This document shows positions 26,510 to 35,172 of a stretch of DNA of 64,000 bases, one piece after another (the first letter of the stretch is position 1; every line of letters begins with the position of its first letter). The notes under the pieces are model-generated. The model ran no database searches and was not told the DNA's origin. It saw only the letters and a list, made by a program, of their open reading frames with translations. The stretch spans positions 1 to 64,000 of the forward strand of contig NZ_JAJAFU010000012.1 of NCBI RefSeq assembly GCF_020480685.1. Direction: 5' to 3'. A program made the translations under genes and the position numbers. The DNA comes from Deferrivibrio essentukiensis (GTDB lineage: Bacteria; Chrysiogenota; Deferribacteres; Deferribacterales; Deferrivibrionaceae).

Positions 26510-28885
26510 CTATCTTAATTTAGCTAAAAAACGTTTTTCCAAATCTGAAACTAGTCTAGTCAAGATTCCATTGGTCTCTTCGTCAGTTAATGTCTTTTCA
26601 TTATGTGAAAAGTAAATTCTAAAAGCAAGACTGACATTTTCCAAACCAATTTTTTCATCTTCAAACTTATCAAAAACAATACAGTTTTCAATAAGCGGGT
26701 CATATGACAATATAAATTTTCTTATATCTTCACTGAAAATATCCTTTTTGACTAATAGAGATAAATCTTTGTAAACAAATGGATACACAGAAAAACTCTT
26801 AAACTTAATTTTTCTGTCTTTAACAATATTTACAAGCTCTTCCAACTCCAATTCAGCAACATAGACAGGAAGATCGATATCTATTTTTTCATTAATATCA
26901 GGATGAATGCAACCAATAAAGCCGATTTTTTTATCTTCTATATAAATATCAGCTGATTTTCCGGGGTGAAGAAACTCAAAGTCAGACCTCACAAAATTAA
27001 AGTTTACATTGAAAAACTTACCTATATTTTCCAAAACCCCTTTCAGGTAATAAAAAGTTTCAGTCTTTTTTATTTTATCCCAATAAAGCCCAAAAAAATC
27101 ATCTGTAACCGCAATAGAGAGACTAACTTTTTGCTCAGGAAGCCCATCATCCTTTTTTAAATAGGTAGAAGCGACTTCAAAAAATCTGACATTTTTGTAA
27201 CCATTATTTAAATTGTTTTTAATATTCATCAGAAGGCTTGGAAAAACAAATGTCCTCATTACCGCCAAGTCTTCTGAAATCGGATTTAAAAGTTTGACAA
27301 ATTTTTTACTGTCGTCAAAATGGCTTAAAAATCTTTCAGATGTAAAAGAATAATTTATAGCCTCCACAAAACCTAAAGCTGCAAGGTGTCTTTTTATATC
27401 CATTACTGCTTTTAATAGTGGTTTTTTAACTCTTCCGTCAGCTAAAATTTCAGGAGTAGAAGTTGGTATATTGTTATAACCGTAAACTCTTGCCACTTCT
27501 TCAACTATATCTTGCCAAATCTCTATATCCACCCTGTATGAAGGGGGCACCACAACATAATCAGTGCCTTGTTTTGATAATTTAAAATTAAGTCTTTTTA
27601 ATATGTTGACAATTTCATCTTCTGAAATTTGAAGCCCGATATAAGAGTTTATCTTGTTAAAATTAACTTTAACTTCTTTATCCTCATAACCTTTTGGATT
27701 ATCACTCAGTGTATTCTTTAAGATTTTACCGCCGGATAGCTTTGATAAAAGGTAAGCGGCATAGTCTACCATCTTATAAGTATTTTTCATATCTATTCCT
27801 CTTTCATACCTATAAGAGGAATCTGTCTGCATACCAAGCCTGCGTGCAGTTAACCTAATACTGTCGGGTTTGAAATAAGCACATTCTAAAAACACATCTT
27901 TTGTATTGTCATTGATTCCGGAATACTCGCCGCCCATAACCCCTGCCACAGCAACAGCTTTCTTCTCATCTGCAATTACAAGCATCGACTCATCTAAAAC
28001 TTTCTCTCTACCGTCAAGGGTTACTATTTTTTCACCTTTGTCGGCATTTCTAACTACAATTCCACCTTCTATCTCATTTAAGTCAAATGTATGAAGGGGC
28101 TGACCATATTCCAAAAGGACATAATTTGTAACATCTACTATATTGTTGATAGGTCTAATACCGGCCTTACGAAGCCTATTTTGTATATATAATGGAGATT
28201 GCTTTATGGCCACATCTTTTATGATTCTACCAAGATATACAGGACATATCTCACTATTTTTCACTTTCACATAGGAATATTTATTTGCATCCTCTTCTAA
28301 TTCCTGAATTGAAAACTCCCTCTCTTTTACCTGCAAACCATACAATGCAGCTATCTCCCTTGCAACACCTATTACACTTAGACAATCAGCCCTGTTAGGT
28401 GTAATTGATATTTCAAGGACATAATCCCCAAGCCCCAAGATTTTGTTAGGGTCATCCCCAATCTTAATATCTTCCGGCAAAACATAAATACCTTCACTTT
28501 TTTCTTCAAGTCCAAGCTCACTAAGGGATGCAATCATACCAAAAGACTCCACACCCCTTATCTTAGCCTTTTTGATTTTAAAATCTCCCGGCAACACTGC
28601 TCCTATTTTACAAAAAACTATATTTTGCCCCTTATCAACATTTTTGGCACCACAAACTACCTGATACTCTTCTTTGCCATCAAAGACTTTACACACTGAA
28701 AGTTTATCTGCATCAGGATGCTTCTGCTTTTCCAAAACATGAGCCACAACAATATTTTCTATTGAAGGGATATGCTCTACAGACTCCACTTCAAGACCAG
28801 ACATAGTAAGTCTGTCAGCAATCTCATGCGGGTTAATGCCATCTATATCAATAAACTCTTTTAACCACTCTAAACTAACTTTCAT
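26510..28885 (-). CDS. pheT: Phenylalanine-tRNA ligase beta subunit
   Basis: PheT is the large subunit of the alpha2-beta2 synthetase that charges tRNA-Phe. Visible parts in order: start MKVSLEWLKEFID; tRNA-binding OB domain (about 39-150, VVAHVLEKQKHPDADKLSVC); B3/B4 editing region (TPNRADCLSVIGVAREIAAL, then DVTNYVLLEYGQPLH); the B5 and core domains; and the C-terminal FDX-ACB anticodon-binding domain (SVYPFVYKDLSLLVKKDI). The 791-aa length is full. It lies 9 bases after pheS. Confidence 0.97.
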   Translation of the reverse strand: MKVSLEWLKEFIDIDGINPHEIADRLTMSGLEVESVEHIPSIENIVVAHVLEKQKHPDADKLSVCKVFDGKEEYQVVCGAKNVDKGQNIVFCKIGAVLPGDFKIKKAKIRGVESFGMIASLSELGLEEKSEGIYVLPEDIKIGDDPNKILGLGDYVLEISITPNRADCLSVIGVAREIAALYGLQVKEREFSIQELEEDANKYSYVKVKNSEICPVYLGRIIKDVAIKQSPLYIQNRLRKAGIRPINNIVDVTNYVLLEYGQPLHTFDLNEIEGGIVVRNADKGEKIVTLDGREKVLDESMLVIADEKKAVAVAGVMGGEYSGINDNTKDVFLECAYFKPDSIRLTARRLGMQTDSSYRYERGIDMKNTYKMVDYAAYLLSKLSGGKILKNTLSDNPKGYEDKEVKVNFNKINSYIGLQISEDEIVNILKRLNFKLSKQGTDYVVVPPSYRVDIEIWQDIVEEVARVYGYNNIPTSTPEILADGRVKKPLLKAVMDIKRHLAALGFVEAINYSFTSERFLSHFDDSKKFVKLLNPISEDLAVMRTFVFPSLLMNIKNNLNNGYKNVRFFEVASTYLKKDDGLPEQKVSLSIAVTDDFFGLYWDKIKKTETFYYLKGVLENIGKFFNVNFNFVRSDFEFLHPGKSADIYIEDKKIGFIGCIHPDINEKIDIDLPVYVAELELEELVNIVKDRKIKFKSFSVYPFVYKDLSLLVKKDIFSEDIRKFILSYDPLIENCIVFDKFEDEKIGLENVSLAFRIYFSHNEKTLTDEETNGILTRLVSDLEKRFLAKLR

Positions 28886-28894
28886 AATTCACCT

Positions 28895-29905
28895 CTAAAA
28901 TTGACTCAAAAACTTCATGTTGTTTTCAAAAAACAACCTCAAATCATTAATACCAAACTTAAGCATCGTAATTCTCTCTATCCCCATTCCAAATGCATAA
29001 CCTCTGTATTTTTGAGAATCATAACCGACAGATTTAAAAACGTTCGGATGAACCATACCGCATCCTAAAATCTCAAGCCACCCAGTATTTTTACAAACCC
29101 TGCAACCTTTAGAATTACATATTACACAACCCATATCAACTTCAGCGGAAGGTTCTGTAAACGGGAAAAAGCTCGGTCTAAACCTTACAGGCACATCATC
29201 TCCAAAAAGTCTCTTTATAAAAAGTGTTAATGTCCCCTTTAAATCACCAAAAGTGACCTTTTCATCCACTAATAAGCCTTCAACCTGATGAAACATAGGT
29301 GTATGAGTTACATCACTATCACACCTGTAAACTTTTCCCGGTGCAATTATTTTTACCGGAGGTTTTTGTTCCAACATTGTCCTTATTTGAACAGGGGAAG
29401 TATGAGTCCTAAGGAGCACTTCTTCTGATATATAAAAAGTATCCTGCATATCCCTTGCAGGGTGAGCTTTAGGAATGTTTAAAGCCTCAAAGTTATAAAA
29501 ATCTGACTCTATCTCAGGTCCGGTTGCTACTTCAAACCCCATAGCAGTAAATATATCAACAATTTCGTTGTAAACTTTTGTAATAGGGTGAATACTTCCA
29601 TAGTTTATAGGAAAGCCCGGAAGCGTAATATCTATTTTTTCAGAAGCAAGCTTCTGTTTTCTTTCAATCTCTTTCAATGCTTTTTCTTTCTCATCATAGC
29701 TATTTTCAAACAAAACTCTCAACTCATGTATTTTCTTTCCAAACTCAGCTCTTTTATCGCTTTCTATATCTTTTAGATTTTTATTAAGCTGTGATATTAT
29801 CCCTTTTTTACCAAGATACTTAACCTTTAGTTGATATAGGTCACTAAGGCTAGATACTTTTTCTATCTCTTCCAAAATACTCTTAATATCGACACCTAAA
29901 TCCAT
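28895..29905 (-). CDS. pheS: Phenylalanine-tRNA ligase alpha subunit
   Basis: PheS carries the catalytic site. An N-terminal coiled coil (residues 1-80) is followed by the class II core with FNFEALN-like motif (YNFEALNIPKAHPARDMQDT), LLRTHTSPVQIRTM (motif 1/2 region), HQVEGLLVD and the motif 3 stretch GMGIERITMLKFGI. The AMP-pocket region EVDMGCVICNSKGC includes four cysteines (with CRVCKNTGW), a zinc-like pattern common in PheS of many phyla. Length is 336 aa. A terminator separates it from rplT, so expression probably depends on read-through or on an unseen promoter. Confidence 0.97.
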   Translation of the reverse strand: MDLGVDIKSILEEIEKVSSLSDLYQLKVKYLGKKGIISQLNKNLKDIESDKRAEFGKKIHELRVLFENSYDEKEKALKEIERKQKLASEKIDITLPGFPINYGSIHPITKVYNEIVDIFTAMGFEVATGPEIESDFYNFEALNIPKAHPARDMQDTFYISEEVLLRTHTSPVQIRTMLEQKPPVKIIAPGKVYRCDSDVTHTPMFHQVEGLLVDEKVTFGDLKGTLTLFIKRLFGDDVPVRFRPSFFPFTEPSAEVDMGCVICNSKGCRVCKNTGWLEILGCGMVHPNVFKSVGYDSQKYRGYAFGMGIERITMLKFGINDLRLFFENNMKFLSQF

Positions 29906-29950
29906 AAAACACCCCGATTATGTTTAAAGAAAATTTATATTATAAATTTA

Positions 29951-29980
29951 GATAAAAATAAAGGGGTGCTTTTGCACCCC
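29951..29980 (-). terminator. Terminator after rplT
   Basis: On the minus strand GGGGTGC-AAAA-GCACCCC (29980-29963) followed by TTTATTTTTATC. It lies between rplT and pheS and may act as the end of the infC operon or as an attenuator for pheST. Confidence 0.9.
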
Positions 29981-29992
29981 GTCTAAAAGGTC

Positions 29993-30340
29993 TTAAGCTG
30001 AGACCTTTTTAACCAATTGCTCAAATTCTTGAGGATTATTAACTGCCATTTCTGACAAGACCTTGCGGTCAATATCGATATTTTTATCTTTAAGCATACC
30101 GATAAATCTGCTGTAGCTTAAACCATACTGTCTAACAGCAGCATTAATCCTAATAATCCAAAGCCTTCTAAAATCCCTTTTCCTCTGTTTTCTTCCTTTA
30201 TAGGATTCAGCTAAGGCTCGTTCACCTATTTCACGGCTCTTTTTGTAAACATTATTGGGAACACCAACAAATCCTTTACTGACTTTGAGCCATTTGTTCC
30301 TTCTTCTTCTGGTTTTAAAACCACCTTTTGCTCTTGGCAC
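29993..30340 (-). CDS. rplT: Ribosomal protein L20
   Basis: L20 is a 50S assembly protein binding 23S rRNA. The strongly basic N-terminal extension [18 protein letters not shown] and the core [19 protein letters not shown] are unmistakable; 115 aa is typical. The gene follows rpmI by 20 bases with AGGAGG upstream. Confidence 0.98.
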   Translation of the reverse strand: MPRAKGGFKTRRRRNKWLKVSKGFVGVPNNVYKKSREIGERALAESYKGRKQRKRDFRRLWIIRINAAVRQYGLSYSRFIGMLKDKNIDIDRKVLSEMAVNNPQEFEQLVKKVSA

Positions 30341-30359
30341 ATTTTCCTCCTTTTACCTG

Positions 30360-30557
30360 TTATGCGTAGGGGAGCAGTTTTTTGATATTTTCTGCATCAG
30401 CCCCTGTCAGGATGTCAGGGCGGCGCAAAGCGCGCTTTCTTTTTGCGGATTTTGAGGTGAGGATATGCCTCAATCCGTTTCTTTTGAACTTCACTTTTCC
30501 GCTGCCTGTAACTTTAAATCTCTTGGCAGCACCCCTATGGGTTTTCATCTTAGGCAT
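30360..30557 (-). CDS. rpmI: Ribosomal protein L35
   Basis: L35 is a small basic 50S protein. The start [20 protein letters not shown] and the later [16 protein letters not shown] are family signatures. Length 65 aa is complete. It lies between infC and rplT, the classic order. Confidence 0.98.
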   Translation of the reverse strand: MPKMKTHRGAAKRFKVTGSGKVKFKRNGLRHILTSKSAKRKRALRRPDILTGADAENIKKLLPYA

Positions 30558-30570
30558 CTAAACCTCCTAA

Positions 30571-31098
30571 CTAATTAGCCTTCGGTGCTAAGACCATTGT
30601 CTGCTGACGACCCTGCATCTCCGGTTTTTTTTCTACAACACAGAGATCTTCTAAATCACTAACTAATTTATTTAGTAATTCAAGGCCCTGGTCCATAAAC
30701 ATCATTTCCCGACCTCTATAACGGACCACAACCTTAACCTTATCACCATCTTCTAAAAATCTTCTGACATGTTTTAATTTTACACCGTAATCATGCTCTT
30801 CAATTTTTGGTCTAAACTTTATCTCTTTAATATCAATTTGATGTTGCTTCTGTTTCTTCTTGGCTTCCTTCTCTTTCTTACTCTTCTCAAATTTGAACTT
30901 GCTATAATCCATTACTTTACAAACCGGAGGTTTAGCTTGAGGAGCAATTTCAACCAAGTCATAACCTTCTTCTTCTGCAATCTTTAGCGCTTCAGCTATA
31001 GATACAACCCCTTTTTGAGTACCGTCCGAAAGAATTAACCTAACTTCAGGTGAGGTTATTTCCTCGTTTACTCTTTCCTTATCAACTTCCTTAACTAT
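30571..31098 (-). CDS. infC: Translation initiation factor IF-3 with AUA start codon
   Basis: IF-3 controls initiator-tRNA and start-codon selection on the 30S subunit. The N-domain ([40 protein letters not shown]), the lysine-rich linker helix and the C-domain ([11 protein letters not shown]) are complete. The frame contains no ATG, GTG or TTG until codon 48 (30957, inside the N-domain). GGAGG (31109-31105) lies 6 bases before an ATA at 31098, which gives 175 aa, the normal length. A non-canonical start (AUU in E. coli) is the known basis of infC autoregulation. The ribosome-binding site lies within the last codons of thrS. Confidence 0.96.
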   Translation of the reverse strand: MVKEVDKERVNEEITSPEVRLILSDGTQKGVVSIAEALKIAEEEGYDLVEIAPQAKPPVCKVMDYSKFKFEKSKKEKEAKKKQKQHQIDIKEIKFRPKIEEHDYGVKLKHVRRFLEDGDKVKVVVRYRGREMMFMDQGLELLNKLVSDLEDLCVVEKKPEMQGRQQTMVLAPKAN

Positions 31099-31101
31099 AA
31101 C

Positions 31102-33024
31102 TCACCTCCATAATTGTTGAGTCTTCGATTTATCAAGCTCTCTTAATACACCAATATATTCTGAAAAATCAAGATTATTTTTATTTTCTCCATTTCTCAG
31201 CCTTACAGAAACCTTTTTATTTTCCATTTCATCATTGCCAATAATAATCATATGAGGAATTTTTTCCATTTGAGCTTCCCTTATCTTATACCCAATCTTT
31301 TCATTCCTTAAGTCAAGCTCTACCCTAAACCCATTGGATTTTAGTTCGTTATAAAGCTCTTTACAATAATCAATCTGCGTGTCACTGATATTCAGTATTT
31401 TAACCTGTACAGGAGCAATCCACATTGGGAAAGCACCCGCGAAATGCTCAATCAGTACCCCAAAAAATCTTTCTAAAGAACCTAAAAGTGCTCTATGCAC
31501 CATAAAAGGCCTCTTTTGCTGACCATCTTTGTCAACATATGACATATCAAATCTTTCAGGAAGATTGAAATCGAATTGTATTGTTGTCATTTGCCATTCT
31601 CTACCGATAGCATCCTTTACCTTTAAGTCAATTTTAGGGCCGTAAAATGCTCCACCACCCTCATCTACTTCAAATTCAATCCCTGATGATTTTATAGCCT
31701 CAGTTAAAGAGTTTGTAGCCTTCTCCCACATCGACTCATCGCCCACACTTTTTTCAGGCCTGGTTGCAATATAACCTTTTATATTCTCAAATCCAAACGC
31801 TTTCCACATTTCAAGGGAAAAACGCAATACCTCTTTTATTTCTGACTCAATCTGATCTTGTGCACAAACGATATGGGCATCATCTTGAGTAAAACCTCTT
31901 ACCCTTAAAAGCCCATGCAATACACCAGAACGCTCATAACGGTAAACAGTACCAAGCTCAGCCCATCTAAGGGGTAAATCTCTGTAAGATCTTGTCTTAG
32001 ATTTATAAATCATAATATGGAAAGGGCAGTTCATTGGCTTTATAAAGTAATTTTGCCCTTCTATATCCATTGGTGAATACATATTTTCATTATAAAAATC
32101 CAGATGGCCTGAAGTCTGCCACAAATTAGATTTTCCTATATGAGGCGTATACAAGAGCTCATAACCATTTTCGTAGTGTTTTTTTCTCCAAAAATCCTCA
32201 ATGGTAGCCCTCATCCTACCACCTTTTGGCATCCAACAAATTAAACCTGAACCGATTTCATCAAATGTTGAAAAAAGCTCCAACTCCTTTCCGAGTTTTC
32301 TATGATCTCTTTTTTTAGCTTCTTCAAGTCTGTTTAAATAATCATCCAAATCTTCTTTTTTAAACCAAGCTGTACCGTATATGCGCTGAAGCATTTTATT
32401 GTTTTCATCACCTCTCCAATATGCCCCGGCGACATTTAACAATTTAAAAAACTTTATTTTCCCCGTGCTTGGTAAATGAGGTCCGCGACAAAGGTCAACA
32501 AAATCCCCCTGTTCATAAAGTGAAACTTCGCCCTCCTCAAGCTCATTGATTATCTCCACCTTAAAAGTTTCGCCCATTGAACTAAAAAGCTTTACTGCCT
32601 CATCTTTGCTCAAAACTTTTCTTCTTATCTGTATATTCTCGTCGCTAATCTTCTTCATCTCTTTTTCAATTTTCTCTAAATCTTCAGGAGTAAAAGGCCT
32701 TTCAATATCAAAATCGTAATAAAAACCATCTTCTATATTCGGACCTATCGTAACTTTTGCTTCAGGAAAAAGTCTTTTAACTGCCTGAGCCATTAAGTGA
32801 GCAGTAGAATGTCTAAGAATATCAAGCGCTTCTTTATCCTTATTGGTAACAATTCTGACCTTATCTCCATCTTTCAAATTATGGTATAAATCTACCAATT
32901 TACCATTTACCTCACCTGCAATAGCAACTTTGGCAAGGCCATTACTAATTTTTTTAGCCAAATCAATTACAGTAGCTTCTTCCATTAACTCAAACACGTT
33001 TCCATCAGGCAAATATATGTTCAT
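31102..33024 (-). CDS. thrS: Threonine-tRNA ligase
   Basis: ThrRS charges tRNA-Thr. Domains in order: TGS (residues 1-60); editing domain with HSTAHLMAQAV and later DLCRGPHLPSTG; class II catalytic core (motif 1 region, motif 2 RYERSGVLHGLLRVRGFTQD, zinc site with Cys in MNCPFHIMIY and His residues); and the C-terminal anticodon-binding domain (PVQVKILNISD, LDLRNEKIGYKIREAQ). The 640-aa length is full. GCGAGGA lies 4 bases before the ATG. It is preceded by tRNA-Ala and followed after 3 bases by the infC start. Confidence 0.98.
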   Translation of the reverse strand: MNIYLPDGNVFELMEEATVIDLAKKISNGLAKVAIAGEVNGKLVDLYHNLKDGDKVRIVTNKDKEALDILRHSTAHLMAQAVKRLFPEAKVTIGPNIEDGFYYDFDIERPFTPEDLEKIEKEMKKISDENIQIRRKVLSKDEAVKLFSSMGETFKVEIINELEEGEVSLYEQGDFVDLCRGPHLPSTGKIKFFKLLNVAGAYWRGDENNKMLQRIYGTAWFKKEDLDDYLNRLEEAKKRDHRKLGKELELFSTFDEIGSGLICWMPKGGRMRATIEDFWRKKHYENGYELLYTPHIGKSNLWQTSGHLDFYNENMYSPMDIEGQNYFIKPMNCPFHIMIYKSKTRSYRDLPLRWAELGTVYRYERSGVLHGLLRVRGFTQDDAHIVCAQDQIESEIKEVLRFSLEMWKAFGFENIKGYIATRPEKSVGDESMWEKATNSLTEAIKSSGIEFEVDEGGGAFYGPKIDLKVKDAIGREWQMTTIQFDFNLPERFDMSYVDKDGQQKRPFMVHRALLGSLERFFGVLIEHFAGAFPMWIAPVQVKILNISDTQIDYCKELYNELKSNGFRVELDLRNEKIGYKIREAQMEKIPHMIIIGNDEMENKKVSVRLRNGENKNNLDFSEYIGVLRELDKSKTQQLWR

Positions 33025-33048
33025 ACTATCCTCGCTTTATAATTTAGA

Positions 33049-33121
33049 TGGAGCCAAGGGGGGTCGAACCCCTGACCTCATGAATGCCATTCATGCGCTC
33101 TCCCAACTGAGCTATGGCCCC
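33049..33121 (-). tRNA. tRNA-Ala (anticodon GGC)
   Basis: On the minus strand the 7-bp acceptor stem pairs GGGGCCA with TGGCTCC, followed by discriminator A. The D-arm is GCTC..GAGC with AGTTGGGA, the anticodon stem is CATGA/TCATG around loop ATGGCAT (anticodon GGC, Ala codon GCC), and the T-arm contains GGTTCGACC. CCA is not encoded. The 3' end lies 24 bases before thrS, so it is cut from a tRNA-thrS-infC transcript. Confidence 0.97.
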
Positions 33122-33134
33122 TAAAATGAATGTG

Positions 33135-33163
33135 TTTATATAACATTAGAACAAATCATTCAA
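33135..33163 (-). promoter_or_regulatory. Promoter for tRNA-Ala and the thrS-infC operon
   Basis: TTGAAT (33163-33158), 17 bases, TATAAA (33140-33135) on the minus strand, about 14 bases before the tRNA 5' end. Confidence 0.7.
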
Positions 33164-33180
33164 CCTTTTTTTCTAAAAAA

Positions 33181-33585
33181 TTAAGAAATATCAAATTTTA
33201 GTTGATCTATATCAACCCCTCTAAGTATATCGCGATACTTAAAGGTCTTTTCCAATAATTTATTTTTAATAAAATGCTCTATTATTATCTTTTGCATACT
33301 ATCCAAAATATTTGAATAATCTTGGTTAACATAAGGCTCATTTTCCAATAATGAAATAAGATTTATCTTAACATGTATTAAATTTGTATTCGTGCTTTTA
33401 TCAAGGCTACATTGCAATATATTGTTACTGTTTGTGTTTTTAGCAACCGCCTCAAAAATACGGTAGAACTCGTCATCAACATATGGCTCAATACTGCCAT
33501 CATCCTTAACTATTTTTAACTGATAATAACTATTGTAATAAACCCCATCAAGTTTAGAATATCTAAAAGAAGCAACAAGTCTCAT
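33181..33585 (-). CDS. Hypothetical protein, 134 aa
   Basis: Not recognised. The protein starts MRLVASFRYSKLDGVYYNSY, is mildly acidic, asparagine-rich and has no membrane segment or signal peptide. It contains a charged C-terminal helix (IIIEHFIKNKLLEKTFKY). AAAAGG precedes the ATG. It diverges from the hemerythrin gene and lies upstream of tRNA-Ala, so it has no informative partner. Confidence 0.6.
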   Translation of the reverse strand: MRLVASFRYSKLDGVYYNSYYQLKIVKDDGSIEPYVDDEFYRIFEAVAKNTNSNNILQCSLDKSTNTNLIHVKINLISLLENEPYVNQDYSNILDSMQKIIIEHFIKNKLLEKTFKYRDILRGVDIDQLKFDIS

Positions 33586-33608
33586 AATTAAACCTTTTAA
33601 TTAAAATA

Positions 33609-33636
33609 TTGACTACTGAACGAATAATAATATAAT
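33609..33636 (+). promoter_or_regulatory. Promoter for hemerythrin-thioesterase genes
   Basis: TTGACT (33609-33614), 16 bases, TATAAT (33631-33636): near consensus. It lies 33 bases before the hemerythrin ATG. Confidence 0.7.
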
Positions 33637-33669
33637 CTTCCCAATATTTCAATATGAAGGTATATACAA

Positions 33670-34431
33670 ATGACTGAAGAAAATATATTAAAAGTAGAAT
33701 TACTTACCGAAACTTACGAAGCTTTATGTAGGAAAGTCGAATTCATAGCAAGTAAAGACATTGGTACCATTAGGTTGGATGAGATAAAAGCTCTCATCAA
33801 TGAGCTCAAAAATTTCCACAAGTTTTTGTGGAATTTAATGACTAGATACAGCTTTGAAAACAGTGAAATATATAGGGATTATACTGATGAGTGTATTAAG
33901 ACCCTGAATGATATCTATCTGGAAGCAGAACTTTATGGTTTTAAGGATGATTTAAAAATTAGGTTACAGCAAGCACTTGAAAAATACATTGACTCATGCT
34001 TCTTAGAACTAGATAATACTTTTCTCCCCTTTCTAAACAAAACAGTTTTTTTGAAAAACCTCTCTTTAGGTATTAAATTAATAGATGCTCAACATAAGTC
34101 GCTATTTGTTTTCATTGATAAATTTGTAGCTAAGATAATGGATAACGCATCAAAAGAAGAAACTCTCAAGGTTGTGAATTACCTTGAAAAATATACTGAC
34201 AAGCATTTTAGTGATGAAGAAAAATTGATGAAAGAAGTAAACTATCCTGAAACTTCAAACCATATTAAAGAGCATAGCAAATTCAAGCAAACAGTATTAA
34301 GTATCAAAGACCAGGTTGGCGAAAAAAATACTGAACTAATCGAGGAGATATTTTTAGGGCTTAACGAATGGTTAATAAAACACATTCTCGGCTCGGACAA
34401 AAAATTTGCAGATTTTTATCATGGAAAATAA
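33670..34431 (+). CDS. Hemerythrin-domain protein with extra N-terminal domain
   Basis: Residues about 130-250 form a bacteriohemerythrin domain that should bind a diiron centre and O2 (or sense oxygen/NO). The ligand pattern is in place: GIKLIDAQHKSLF (first His), DKHFSDEEKLM (His and Glu), HIKEHSKF (HxxxH) and HILGSDKKF (His and Asp). The first 125 residues are helical, unrelated to a receptor or kinase domain that I know, and include several tyrosines and the motif EALCRKVEF. There is no membrane segment. It overlaps the thioesterase gene by 11 bases. A role in oxygen sensing or scavenging in an anaerobe is likely by family. Confidence 0.88.
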   Translation: MTEENILKVELLTETYEALCRKVEFIASKDIGTIRLDEIKALINELKNFHKFLWNLMTRYSFENSEIYRDYTDECIKTLNDIYLEAELYGFKDDLKIRLQQALEKYIDSCFLELDNTFLPFLNKTVFLKNLSLGIKLIDAQHKSLFVFIDKFVAKIMDNASKEETLKVVNYLEKYTDKHFSDEEKLMKEVNYPETSNHIKEHSKFKQTVLSIKDQVGEKNTELIEEIFLGLNEWLIKHILGSDKKFADFYHGK

Positions 34432-35155
34432 AAAAATCAAATTTAAACATAAAGTCAACTACAATGAGGTTGATAAAAACTTAAACTTAAGAATCGATTC
34501 AATTTTTAGTTATCTTCAATATGCCGCTGTCACTCACTCCGAACAGGTTGGCAACGGGACTGAGTTTTTAAAAAGCTTAGGCTACACATGGATTTTGGCT
34601 AAATTACAGATCGAAATATCCGATTTACCCACTTTTGGAGATGAGATTGAAATAGTAACATGGTCACTTGGAGCAAAAGGTTTCACTGCTACAAGAGATT
34701 TTGAATTAAAAAAAGACGGTATGGTCTTTGCAAAAGCTACATCTGTTTGGTATTTTATTGATTTAGGAAAGCGAAAAATAGTAAAAATTCCAAGTGAGAT
34801 AATTGAAAAATACAATTCTCTTACTATTAAACCAAACTTTGAGAGTCTTCAAAAAAAGAAGTTTGATTTTGATGGGAATATATCATTTTCTGATAAAATT
34901 ACACTTAGGTATTCCGATTTTGACTCTAATGAACATGTAAACAATACTGCTTATTTCAATTACCTTCAAACAGGACTTTTTAATTTTAAAGGGGAATTAC
35001 CATTTATAGAGTCAATATCTTGTCAATTTTTAAAAGAGATACCTCAATCGTATAAGTCTGTAAATATTATACTTTCTGAACAAGATAAAACAGGCAAATT
35101 TCTAATTAAAGATGATATAGATTTCTGTACCGGAGAATATAAATTAAGGGGCTAA
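34421..35155 (+). CDS. Acyl-ACP thioesterase family protein
   Basis: This has the double-hotdog fold of the bacterial/plant acyl-ACP thioesterase family (PF01643-type), which hydrolyses acyl-ACP and releases fatty acids. The family start (KHKVNYNEVDKNLNLRIDSI), GTEFLKSLGYTWILAKLQIE, TWSLGAKGFTATRDFEL and the catalytic region RYSDFDSNEHVNNTAYFNYL (Asp, Asn and His) are visible. The ATG at 34421 overlaps the hemerythrin gene by 11 bases and has no clear ribosome-binding site, so translation is probably coupled. Length is 244 aa. Confidence 0.88.
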   Translation: MENKKIKFKHKVNYNEVDKNLNLRIDSIFSYLQYAAVTHSEQVGNGTEFLKSLGYTWILAKLQIEISDLPTFGDEIEIVTWSLGAKGFTATRDFELKKDGMVFAKATSVWYFIDLGKRKIVKIPSEIIEKYNSLTIKPNFESLQKKKFDFDGNISFSDKITLRYSDFDSNEHVNNTAYFNYLQTGLFNFKGELPFIESISCQFLKEIPQSYKSVNIILSEQDKTGKFLIKDDIDFCTGEYKLRG

Positions 35156-35171
35156 ACTCAGCCCCTTTTTT
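35146..35171. terminator. Bidirectional terminator between thioesterase and lysA
   Basis: AAGGGGCT (35146-35153) pairs with AGCCCCTT (35160-35167), followed by T on the plus strand; the minus strand gets a shorter T-run (AATTT). It covers two convergent genes and includes the thioesterase stop codon. Confidence 0.88.
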
Positions 35172-35172
35172 G

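Noticed and set aside
29906-29992. T-box or phenylalanine attenuator ahead of pheS
   Set aside because: Only one hairpin with a T-run is visible, with no T-box sequence or leader peptide; it is adequately explained as the rplT terminator.
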